Shown: positions 30,141-37,210 of the stretch, piece after piece
Layout: every line of letters begins with the position of its first letter
Position numbering within the stretch: position 1 is the first letter of the stretch
NCBI GenBank assembly: GCA_913062975.1
Contig: CAJXZO010000002.1
Location: forward strand, 1 to 64,000
Direction of reading: 5' to 3'
From: an uncultured Micrococcales bacterium
GTDB taxonomy: Bacteria > Actinomycetota > Actinomycetes > Actinomycetales > Microbacteriaceae
DNA: 64,000 nucleotides
Made by a program: the position numbers and the translations under genes
Notes under the pieces: generated by a model
Databases searched by the model: none
The model's input: the letters and a program-made list of their open reading frames with translations, nothing else
Told to the model about the DNA's origin: nothing

Positions 30141-31240
30141 CAGATTCTCTCCATTACATAATCCAAGCAAACAATCAGTGCCTTAACGTCTTCCGGCTCG
30201 GTGTTTACGAAAGTTGCAACCCTCAGCTGGTTTCTTCCAAGCTTGCGATAGGGCTCGATGTCAACAATCCCATTGGCTCGCATTATCTTGGCGATTTCTG
30301 ATGCATCAACCGAGTTATCAAAATCAATTGTCACCACAACTTGTGAGCGGTAATCCGGGTTAGAAACAAAAGGTGTGGTGAGTTCGTTTTTAGTTGCCCA
30401 TTGATACAACAAATCAGAAGACTGCTTTGTTCTGGCTGAAGCCCAAGTGAGACCACCCTGCTGGTTCATCCACTCAAGTTGCTCAGCGAGCAAAAACAAA
30501 GTGGAAACCGCAGGTGTGTTCAGGGTTTGATTCAATCTCGAATTATCCAAAGCGGTTTTTAGATCCAAAAACGCAGGGATATAACGAGTGGGGGCTAGCT
30601 TTTCGATTCGCTCGATTGCCGCGGGCGAAACCGCTGCATACCAAATGCCTCCATCACTTCCCAGGTTTTTCTGGGCAGCGAAGTAATAGGCGTCAGTTTG
30701 AGTGATGTCAATATCAACCCCGCCTGCAGCACTGGTTGCATCTGTCAACATCAAACCAGAGCCGACTCTGTGAACATCTGTGATCACTCCGGTTGAGGTC
30801 TCGTTGTGGGGGTAAACATATAAATCAAAATCATCAGCTGGTTCAAACTCACCCCTGCTGCCAGGTTCCGCGTTTATAATCTGTGGAGCCTCAAGCCACG
30901 GGGTTTCCAAAGCCTTGGCAAACTTTGAACCAAACTCACCGTGCACCAAAGCCTGTGCTCGGTTTTCAGCGAGCGAGAATGCAGCCGCATCCCAAAAGGC
31001 AGTTGACCCACCGTTTCCCAACATGATCTCGTAGCCATCGGGCAGACGAAACAGTTGGGACAGACCCTCTTGAACTCTCTTCACGGTGTTTTTCACGGGT
31101 GCCTGTCGGTGACTGGTGCCCATTATTGAGCTCCCTGTTTTATAAAGAGCTTCAATTTGAGCTTGGCGCAGTTTCGCAGGCCCTGCGCCAAATTTGCCGT
31201 CTGCGGGTTTTAGATTTTCTGGGATGGATAGTTCAGCCAT
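30140..31240 (-). CDS. serC: phosphoserine aminotransferase
   Basis: Converts 3-phosphohydroxypyruvate to phosphoserine in serine synthesis. The 366-aa fold-type I PLP enzyme has TSHRQAP near the N-terminus, the LTDATSAAGG region and the PLP lysine in AAQKNLGSDGGIW; it is of the actinobacterial SerC form. A TTG two codons earlier (31246) is less likely: TAGACT (minus strand 31252-31247) ends 6 nt before ATG 31240, a leaderless promoter. The stop is coupled to the DUF2530 start. Confidence 0.93.
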   Translation of the reverse strand: MAELSIPENLKPADGKFGAGPAKLRQAQIEALYKTGSSIMGTSHRQAPVKNTVKRVQEGLSQLFRLPDGYEIMLGNGGSTAFWDAAAFSLAENRAQALVHGEFGSKFAKALETPWLEAPQIINAEPGSRGEFEPADDFDLYVYPHNETSTGVITDVHRVGSGLMLTDATSAAGGVDIDITQTDAYYFAAQKNLGSDGGIWYAAVSPAAIERIEKLAPTRYIPAFLDLKTALDNSRLNQTLNTPAVSTLFLLAEQLEWMNQQGGLTWASARTKQSSDLLYQWATKNELTTPFVSNPDYRSQVVVTIDFDNSVDASEIAKIMRANGIVDIEPYRKLGRNQLRVATFVNTEPEDVKALIVCLDYVMERI

Positions 31241-31246
31241 GCCCAA

Positions 31247-31269
31247 AGTCTAGTTCTTCCAACTATTGT
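31247..31269. promoter_or_regulatory. divergent leaderless promoters of serC and ideR
   Basis: On the minus strand TAGACT (31252-31247) ends 6 nt before the serC ATG; on the plus strand TATTGT (31264-31269) ends 6 nt before the ideR GTG. The two -10 boxes are only 11 bp apart. No DtxR-type palindrome was seen in the gap. Confidence 0.6.
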
Positions 31270-31275
31270 TGAGGT

Positions 31276-31953
31276 GTGAGTGAGCTAATCGACACCACTG
31301 AAATGTATCTCAAATCCATCATTGAGCTGGAAGAGGAGGGTCTGCTCGCTATGCGCGCCCGAATCGGAGAGCGTTTGGGTCAAAGTGGTCCCACTGTTTC
31401 CCAGACAGTTGCACGAATGGAAAGAGATGGATTGGTAACCCTCTCTGACGACAAAACCCTCGTGCTAACAGAATTTGGCAGAGAGCGCGCAATCAGTGTG
31501 ATGCGCAAGCATCGATTAGCAGAGCGTTTGCTGGTGGATGTGATTGGTCTTGATTGGCAGGACGCCCACGATGAAGCATGTCGCTGGGAGCACGTTATGA
31601 GTGAACAGGTAGAGCGCAAGATTGCAGATTTAGTTTCCACCATTGATTCCTCTCCATACGGATTGGCTATACCGGGTCTTCGAGAAATTGGCTTGCAATC
31701 AGCGGATGTTGCCCTGGGTAAGCCCGCCAGCGAATTGCCAGACGGTGAATACATGCTTAGTCAAATCGGTGAACCACTGCAAGTGGATAAAGAATTGCTG
31801 CAACAACTCCAGGAGCTTTCTTTGGTTCCAGGTTCGAATGTCTTTTTGGAAGATCAGGGCACTCATAAGTTCATAATCTCTCAACCCAAGGATGAAGGTT
31901 TGATTGTTGAATTTGATATCTCCAGGCATATTTTTCTGAGTCCGAGGGTTTAG
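31276..31953 (+). CDS. ideR: iron-dependent repressor, DtxR/IdeR family
   Basis: A 225-aa metalloregulator with an N-terminal winged helix (about 1-70), dimerisation domain (about 71-140) and C-terminal SH3/FeoA-like domain. All seven DtxR metal ligands occur at the same residue numbers as in DtxR: M10, H79, E83, H98, C102, E105, H106. Cys at 102 points to an iron sensor rather than MntR. GTG start 6 nt after TATTGT. Divergent from serC. Confidence 0.93.
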   Translation: MSELIDTTEMYLKSIIELEEEGLLAMRARIGERLGQSGPTVSQTVARMERDGLVTLSDDKTLVLTEFGRERAISVMRKHRLAERLLVDVIGLDWQDAHDEACRWEHVMSEQVERKIADLVSTIDSSPYGLAIPGLREIGLQSADVALGKPASELPDGEYMLSQIGEPLQVDKELLQQLQELSLVPGSNVFLEDQGTHKFIISQPKDEGLIVEFDISRHIFLSPRV

Positions 31954-32003
31954 ATTGGATAAAATAACGGTTAGACTTTTTTCTAATTGTTGGAAGGTTT
32001 CAT

Positions 32004-32729
32004 TTGGCAAAGCACACTACCCGCAGGCAAGCGCGGGAAGCGGCTCGAAAGAAAAACCGAGAGGTAAGACCGTTTACCCGAGCGTTTACGATGCTGGCGG
32101 CAACTGGACTGATGGCGACTTTTGCTCTTCCTTCATTTGGTTATAACCCTGCCTACACCGCAAGAACCGGCTTGGCGACAGCGGAACAGGCCGACAGTGA
32201 AACGCAATCGCTGCAGGTTCAGTCAGCATCATCAGCAAGCTACGCAAGAGGTTCCTTCACTGCAACTGAGCAATCAGTTAGTGAACTAACCAGCACCACA
32301 TCGTACAGCTACTCGGGCCCGCTCTACACCGACTACCTAGCTTCTCCAAGATTTGAAACACTCAACAGTGCCAATGTGATGAAGGCCGCAGCCGAATTGG
32401 TTGGAACCCCCTACCTGCTTGGCGGTCAGACCCCGGCAGCAATTGACTGCTCGGGTTATGTGATGTTTGTTTACGCCCAATTCGGAATTGAAATGCCACA
32501 CAGTGTTTACCAGCAATCAAGACTGCCATTCGCTGAAAAGATTGATCTGGAGGATGCAGTTCCTGGAGACATCGTTGTACTCAACGACTACTCACATAAT
32601 GGAATTTATGCAGGAAACGGCAATTTCTATCACGCCCCTCAGCCAGGTGACAAGGTGAAGTTGGCGCCGATTTTCACCGATCGCTTCCACATCCTGCGCT
32701 TCGGACCAATTGACGAGGGAAATCAGTAA
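32004..32729 (+). CDS. secreted NlpC/P60 cell-wall hydrolase
   Basis: A 241-aa protein with a basic N-terminus, signal sequence (about 25-46), a Ser/Thr-rich linker, and a C-terminal NlpC/P60 (C40) domain with catalytic triad C149 (DCSGYVMF), H198 (HNGIYAG) and H210 (YHAP). Expected to cleave peptidoglycan stem peptides during growth or division. TTG start with GGAAGG upstream; TAGACT (31972-31977) could be the -10. Confidence 0.92.
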   Translation: MAKHTTRRQAREAARKKNREVRPFTRAFTMLAATGLMATFALPSFGYNPAYTARTGLATAEQADSETQSLQVQSASSASYARGSFTATEQSVSELTSTTSYSYSGPLYTDYLASPRFETLNSANVMKAAAELVGTPYLLGGQTPAAIDCSGYVMFVYAQFGIEMPHSVYQQSRLPFAEKIDLEDAVPGDIVVLNDYSHNGIYAGNGNFYHAPQPGDKVKLAPIFTDRFHILRFGPIDEGNQ

Positions 32730-32816
32730 CCTCAAATTTGGCGTTTCATTACCAAAAACATTGTTAATCTGTTTACTCTAGAGACCGAACTTCAATGGTT
32801 TGAGAGGAGAGTGATT

Positions 32817-32891
32817 ATGCACAGAGACCTGCCTGCCAGGCACGTTAGCTGGCTACATCTTCTCCACCACCTCATACCAGGGGGTAAATAA
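32817..32891 (+). CDS. 24-aa His/Leu-rich short ORF, possible leader peptide
   Basis: ATG 32817 to TAA 32889-32891, preceded by a near-ideal ribosome site AGGAG (32805-32809) at 7-nt spacing and followed 3 nt later by a strong terminator. The peptide begins MHRDLPARH, has five His in 24 residues and ends in PGGK. The layout (TACTCT -10 at 32774-32779, SD, short ORF, hairpin, T-run) resembles an attenuator leader, but no antiterminator was worked out, and it could instead be a small protein gene on its own transcript. I do not recognise the peptide. Confidence 0.5.
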   Translation: MHRDLPARHVSWLHLLHHLIPGGK

Positions 32892-32894
32892 ATA

Positions 32895-32923
32895 GCGTCG
32901 TCATGTCTGACGGCGCTTTTTTT
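32895..32923 (+). terminator. rho-independent terminator / possible attenuator
   Basis: Stem GCGTCGTCA (32895-32903) and TGACGGCGC (32908-32916), nine pairs including one G-T, loop TGTC, followed by seven T (32917-32923). It lies 56 bp before the HNH nuclease start, directly after the short His-rich ORF. Confidence 0.85.
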
Positions 32924-32979
32924 ATACCCGGTTCACTTTTAACTCGGCAAGCCATGTCGAGTGAGATGAAAGGGATGTA

Positions 32980-33480
32980 ATGAGAACTTTGGTTCTGAAT
33001 GCTGGATACGAGCCACTGGCTGTGGTTTCATTCAAACGAGCACTGGTTTTGGTGCTGAATGAAAAGGCAACCGTGTTAGCCGAGGCCAATGAGAAAGTTC
33101 GCAGTGCCACCATGGAGTTTGATATGCCAAGCGTGATTTTGTTATCCCGCTATGTGCGCATCCCGAACCACAGAAGGATTCCTGTTTCTCGCAGGGGAGT
33201 GCTCAGAAGAGACGGGCAAAGATGCGCGTATTGCAAACGAAGTGCTACCACCATTGATCACGTTGTCCCCAAATCAAAAGGTGGCGGAGACAGTTGGGAA
33301 AACCTGGTTGCGTGCTGTTTGAAGTGCAACAACAAAAAAGGCGATCGGACTTTGAACGAAATCGGCTGGCAGTTAGATTTCACACCAAAGATGCCAACTG
33401 GTTTGACCTGGACCGTCAGGGGAACCGAAAAGCACCAACCTGAGTGGCAGGATTATTTGGAGACACAGCGGGCTGCCTAG
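32980..33480 (+). CDS. HNH endonuclease domain protein
   Basis: A 166-aa protein with an N-terminal segment (MRTLVLNAGYEPLAVV) typical of a conserved actinobacterial HNH family, then zinc-bound HNH: C82-x2-C85, the DH pair (D93-H94), N108 and C113-x2-C116 followed by NN. AAAGGG ribosome site before the ATG. Widely conserved in actinobacteria next to cell-wall hydrolase genes, but without an established substrate. It sits behind the terminator of the short ORF. Confidence 0.88.
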   Translation: MRTLVLNAGYEPLAVVSFKRALVLVLNEKATVLAEANEKVRSATMEFDMPSVILLSRYVRIPNHRRIPVSRRGVLRRDGQRCAYCKRSATTIDHVVPKSKGGGDSWENLVACCLKCNNKKGDRTLNEIGWQLDFTPKMPTGLTWTVRGTEKHQPEWQDYLETQRAA

Positions 33481-33507
33481 ATAAATAGCCTTGAGTGTCA
33501 AAGATGT

Positions 33508-33536
33508 TTGACAAAATGTAAAATATATTTTACATT
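33508..33536 (+). promoter_or_regulatory. promoter with overlapping 22-bp palindromic operator
   Basis: A consensus -35 TTGACA (33508-33513), 17-bp spacer and -10 TACATT (33531-33536). A perfect 22-bp inverted repeat (33515-33536; half-site AATGTAAAATA) fills the spacer and the -10. The start codon is 6 nt after the -10, so the message is leaderless. The likely binder is the XRE repressor encoded second in the operon. Confidence 0.8.
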
Positions 33537-33542
33537 GTTCTC

Positions 33543-33965
33543 ATGAACTATCAAGAAAAAACCATCCTCATCGCTCTGCCACTCGATTTCATCATTTTTG
33601 GCGCTTACAGCATCTGGCTTATTCCTCAATTACTGAATGAGGGAATGGAGAGCATTGACTATCGGGGTCCGGTGATACTTGCCCTGGTTGCAAGTGTCTT
33701 GCTGACAATCATTTCGCAGATTTTGCTGGCGTCTTTCAATCACAAACAAGCGAATCTCGAAGATGTCCGCGATAAGGAGATTAGGCGAAGAGCAACCGGC
33801 TACACGCTTGTTTTTCTGGCCGCACCTTACTTGGTCGGACTAATACTGGCGATTGCTGAGGCTGATTACTTCTACATTGTTCACGTGATGCTATTCGGAG
33901 GGGTGCTTGCAGATATTGTCACTTCTCTAGCCCAGCTCAGGTTTTATCGCAAAGGGATCAATTGA
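33543..33965 (+). CDS. four-TM membrane protein, unknown function
   Basis: A 140-aa hydrophobic protein with TM segments at about 8-27, 43-64, 88-106 and 110-130; a charged loop (KQANLEDVRDKEIRRRA) lies between helices 2 and 3. I do not recognise it. It is the first gene of a three-gene operon with an XRE regulator and a DUF418 protein, behind the palindromic promoter. It overlaps the next gene by 4 nt (TTGA). Confidence 0.7.
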   Translation: MNYQEKTILIALPLDFIIFGAYSIWLIPQLLNEGMESIDYRGPVILALVASVLLTIISQILLASFNHKQANLEDVRDKEIRRRATGYTLVFLAAPYLVGLILAIAEADYFYIVHVMLFGGVLADIVTSLAQLRFYRKGIN

Positions 33966-34195
33966 AGCCAACTCGAATAACCAACCAGGTGAAGAAGCAC
34001 AGGCTATTGGCATCGCTCACTCAGGAAGAGCTTGCCCAAAAGCTGGGAGTCTCAAGGCAAACGGTAATTGCGATCGAGAGTGGCAAGTATTCGCCAACCC
34101 TTGAGACAGCCTTCATGCTGGCTAACGTTTTGGGGGCTGGGGTGGAAGAATTGTTTCAATATCCAAATGAAGAAGAGGTGGGGCAGAGTGACTAA
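33962..34195 (+). CDS. XRE-family transcriptional regulator
   Basis: A 77-aa protein made almost wholly of one helix-turn-helix Cro/CI-type domain (SLTQEELAQKLGVSRQTVIAIESGKYSPTLETA split over residues 18-47). TTG start overlaps the previous stop; it overlaps the next gene by 8 nt. Proteins of this short type usually repress their own operon together with membrane protein genes. The palindrome at 33515-33536 is its probable operator. Confidence 0.9.
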   Translation: MKPTRITNQVKKHRLLASLTQEELAQKLGVSRQTVIAIESGKYSPTLETAFMLANVLGAGVEELFQYPNEEEVGQSD

Positions 34196-35348
34196 TCGAG
34201 ATCAGATAGTTGATGCAACCAGAGGATTTGCCCTACTGGGCATAGTCCTTGTAAATATCCATTATTTTTCCATCAGTTCAATGGATGGCTGGTTTGCAGC
34301 TGACATGACACTTTTTGAAAACCAGCTGGGTGGCTGGATCACAGCCAGTTTTTTCCTGGCCAAGTTTTATTTATTGTTTTCCTTTCTTTTTGGATACAGC
34401 TCAACCTACGTAGTCAAAGGGACTCCTGAGAATAAATCTCGATGGATCCGACGATCACTTGCACTGATTGGTCTGGGGTTTATCCATGCTCAGTTTTTCT
34501 TTCACGGTGACATTTTGTTCGTCTACGGGGTTTTTGGTTTGCTGCTTTGGTTGTTTATGTTCAAAAAGGATTCAACCATCCGTGGCTGGGCAATATTTTT
34601 ATACGTCATCACAGGCGTCGGTCTGTTTTTCGTAACAGTCGCATCCTTTTTGGCTGACCTTTTTGAACCTTTGACCAACCAAGATTTCCTGACAAGCTCC
34701 AACCTTGACTCGGTCATGCTCAGCGAGTCGTTTTTGGGTTTGGTTCTTCCGAGAACTGAGGTTTGGGTCACGGCACTTCCAGGAATACTGCTACTTCAGG
34801 GACCACTCGTTTTTGTCGCCTTCTTGATTGGACTAAGGGCAGGAAGATCCTCCGCACTCTCTTTGGATAACTTAAAGGAATCCACCGCCAATAAGCTCGC
34901 CGGCTTCGGTCTTGGTATCGGACTACCCTTGCAAATTCTTGCCTCGCTTGGAATGGTTTGGAATTTCACTGGCGAGGTCTTTTCGCTGGGTATTTTTATG
35001 GTCACGCTAACTGTCATATTTATGACCGGTGGATTGGCGAGTGCGGGAATTGTGGGAGTGATTGGAAAGCTGATCCTTAAAGGCAGAAAGCTTGAGATTC
35101 TTTACAGTGCCGGCAGAAATTCACTTACGATTTATCTATCCCAGTCGGTAATCGTCTCAGCGTTGTTCGCTGGTTGGGGACTGGGATTGTTTGGTCAGAC
35201 CAGTGTTGCTATGAATCTGCTGATTGGCTTAGTTGTTTGGTTTGCACTGAGTCTTGTCGCGATTGTTTTGGTCAGGGCAAAAAGGCGAGGGCCAATGGAG
35301 GTTGTACTGACCAAACTCAGCGGTAGCAAGAGTCGTGGCAATGTCTAG
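34188..35348 (+). CDS. DUF418 membrane protein
   Basis: A 386-aa protein with about ten TM helices. It begins RDQIVDATRGFALLGIVLVNI, the N-terminal signature of DUF418/acyltransferase-3-like proteins, and ends with the conserved RNSLTIYLSQSV region. The frame is open from 34068, but GTG 34188 gives the family N-terminus and an 8-nt overlap with the regulator gene. Role unknown, possibly moving or modifying a membrane or cell-wall compound. The stop overlaps the remnant of the opposing sulP gene by 2-3 bp. Confidence 0.83.
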   Translation: MTNRDQIVDATRGFALLGIVLVNIHYFSISSMDGWFAADMTLFENQLGGWITASFFLAKFYLLFSFLFGYSSTYVVKGTPENKSRWIRRSLALIGLGFIHAQFFFHGDILFVYGVFGLLLWLFMFKKDSTIRGWAIFLYVITGVGLFFVTVASFLADLFEPLTNQDFLTSSNLDSVMLSESFLGLVLPRTEVWVTALPGILLLQGPLVFVAFLIGLRAGRSSALSLDNLKESTANKLAGFGLGIGLPLQILASLGMVWNFTGEVFSLGIFMVTLTVIFMTGGLASAGIVGVIGKLILKGRKLEILYSAGRNSLTIYLSQSVIVSALFAGWGLGLFGQTSVAMNLLIGLVVWFALSLVAIVLVRAKRRGPMEVVLTKLSGSKSRGNV

Positions 35349-35607
35349 ATATCCTCGCCTAGTTTTCCAGCTAGCTTGGCGTGACGCCTCTCACTCGCCT
35401 GGTTCATGCCCTTGATGCAGACCTCTTTACCAAGAGATTCATATTTGTGACAATCGTGTCCAAAGCAGCAACCGTGGATGCATCCCAGATATGCGAATGG
35501 CTGACATCGATAATCACGTTGTTTGGATCATCCGTGTACTCAAATTGAGTCGTGAGGTCATTGCTGCAGGCATAAAAGAGCTCGCCTTCCACCGTGTAAT
35601 AAACAGC
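35345..35607 (-). pseudogene. broken STAS domain of the SulP transporter
   Basis: Downstream of the sulP stop (TAG, 35610-35608) the same frame continues with the STAS domain (TVEGELFYACSND, NNVIIDVSHSHIWDASTVAALD). Near 35444-35449 one base appears lost: the original frame turns to a stop at about 35404, while the neighbouring frame continues with KYESLGKEVCIKGMN and ASERRHAKLAGKLGEDI, the normal STAS end, to TAG 35347-35345. So two lesions separate this domain from its transporter: one nonsense codon and one 1-nt deletion. Confidence 0.85.
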
Positions 35608-36876
35608 CTAAATGTCATCCGCCCCACCCACGGTTCTGGTGACGTTTGCAAAGTGAGCAACCCTTCTTGCAAATGCAACCATGGCAACAACGACACCCAC
35701 GATTACCCCAGTGGCGAGGTTGTGAGTCCAAACGACCACTGCTGTCGTGGTAAGCATTATCAGGGTTTCGCTTTTCGGCATTCGCTTCAGAGTTGAGGTT
35801 GCTAACGAGTGAAAATTGAATTTAGCGAAGCTGACCATAATCATCACTGCCACCAGCGCTGCCATCGGGATTCCCTGGACGATATCCCCTAGAACCACAA
35901 CTAAAATCAACAGAACGATCCCCGCTAGGAAGGTGGAGATGCGAGTTCTCGCGCCACTGGCCTTGACGTTAATCATCGTCTGGCCAATCATTGCACAACC
36001 ACCCATACCACCGAAAAACCCGCTGATTACATTGCCCACACCCTGGGCGAATGACTCACCTGTTTTCTGCGAGTGAGTGTCTGTAATCTCATCCACCAGC
36101 TTTGCTGTCATCAATGATTCAAGTAATCCAACCAGTGCCATCACTAAGGCAAACGGGGCAATTATGTTGAATGTCTCTAAGGTGAGTGGGACATTTCGAG
36201 TCATAAGCTCTGGGAGGGACTCTGTAAGTTCCCCCTCATCGCCAACAGTCGGCACGTTGATGCCCGCAATTATTACTGCCCCCATTATGAAAACAATTGC
36301 GACCAGCGGTGCCGGTATTACCTTGGTGATTTTTGGAAGCAGGACCATCACTATAATTCCGAGAGCTACAAGTGGATAGACGGCAAAGGGCGCATCAATC
36401 AAGTGCGGCAACTGGGCCATGAAAATTACGATCGCAAGTGAATTTACAAAACCAATCATCACGCTTCTCGGTATAAACCGCATTGGCTTCGCAGCACCTG
36501 CAAATGCGAGTATTAGCTGGAAAAGACCGGCCAAAATAACTGTCGCCAGAAAATATTCAATCCCGTAATCTCGCGCCACGGGCGAAATAATTAGAGCTGT
36601 CGCTGCGGTAGCAGCTGAGATCATCGCAGGTCTTCCATCCAGGATTGAGGTGGTTATGGCCATGATAAAGCTTGAAAATAAGCCAACCCTGGGATCTACT
36701 CCAGCGAGGATTGAGAAGGCAATAGCTTCTGGAATAAGGGCGATAGCGACCACCAGTCCGGCCAGTGCCTCACTAAGGAGAAAACGGGGGTTTGTTAGTG
36801 CCTCGCTGACAGAGAGGCGCGGCCGATAGCGAGGGTCAGGGGAGACGAAAAACGACTGTACTTTAGTTAGAAACAA
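35608..36876 (-). CDS. SulP-family anion transporter, truncated before STAS
   Basis: A 422-aa SLC26/SulP membrane domain with the N-terminal [21 protein letters not shown] signature, about 12-14 TM helices and the conserved [15 protein letters not shown] loop. Substrates of this family include sulfate and bicarbonate; which applies is not clear. It ends at an in-frame TAG where the STAS domain should follow, so it is probably a recent pseudogene or works without STAS. TTG at 36876 is the longest start; no clear ribosome site was seen. Confidence 0.8.
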   Translation of the reverse strand: MFLTKVQSFFVSPDPRYRPRLSVSEALTNPRFLLSEALAGLVVAIALIPEAIAFSILAGVDPRVGLFSSFIMAITTSILDGRPAMISAATAATALIISPVARDYGIEYFLATVILAGLFQLILAFAGAAKPMRFIPRSVMIGFVNSLAIVIFMAQLPHLIDAPFAVYPLVALGIIVMVLLPKITKVIPAPLVAIVFIMGAVIIAGINVPTVGDEGELTESLPELMTRNVPLTLETFNIIAPFALVMALVGLLESLMTAKLVDEITDTHSQKTGESFAQGVGNVISGFFGGMGGCAMIGQTMINVKASGARTRISTFLAGIVLLILVVVLGDIVQGIPMAALVAVMIMVSFAKFNFHSLATSTLKRMPKSETLIMLTTTAVVVWTHNLATGVIVGVVVAMVAFARRVAHFANVTRTVGGADDI

Positions 36877-36974
36877 AATTGTGGGTCAATTCCTTGTATT
36901 GGAATTGCGGCAAGATAACGAGCCAACTGGAGGACTAACCCTATTGCAAACTTGGAGATGATTGTTGGTAATCG

Positions 36975-37047
36975 TGGCCCCGAGAAGAATCGAACTTCCG
37001 ACACACGGTTTAGGAAACCGTTGCTCTATCCACTGAGCTACGAGGCC
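36975..37047 (-). tRNA. tRNA-Arg (anticodon CCT)
   Basis: A 73-nt cloverleaf on the minus strand. Acceptor GGCCTCG pairs with CGGGGCC (one G-T), the anticodon stem ACGGT/ACCGT encloses TTCCTAA with anticodon CCT, and the T loop is TTCGATT; discriminator A, no CCA. TAATCT (minus strand 37063-37058) is a probable -10. The rest of the 333-bp gap between sulP and the helicase-like gene holds nothing else I can identify apart from the promoter at 37199. Confidence 0.95.
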
Positions 37048-37198
37048 GAGGCTACCTAGATTACCTGCTTATCCACCTCAAGCTCCAATTAGTTGAACGA
37101 TCAATGGTTCAGAAAGCTCATTCGTATTGGTTTTTGGCAGTTGCTTCTGAGTCAGCTAATGACGGGCAAGCCTGAGTGATAGCAGGCCTTTGGATAGC

Positions 37199-37204
37199 TA
37201 AGAT
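37199..37204 (+). promoter_or_regulatory. leaderless -10 of the helicase-like gene
   Basis: TAAGAT ends 6 nt before the GTG start at 37211, the spacing of a leaderless promoter. Confidence 0.5.
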
Positions 37205-37210
37205 TCGGGT

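Noticed and set aside
31954-32003. c-di-AMP (ydaO-type) riboswitch before the NlpC/P60 gene
   Set aside because: Such riboswitches often precede actinobacterial cell-wall hydrolases, but only 50 nt are available here and the motif is absent.
36975-37047. tRNA-Arg as an integration site for an island with the helicase-like gene
   Set aside because: No integrase, direct repeat of the tRNA 3' end or change in base use was seen on either side.
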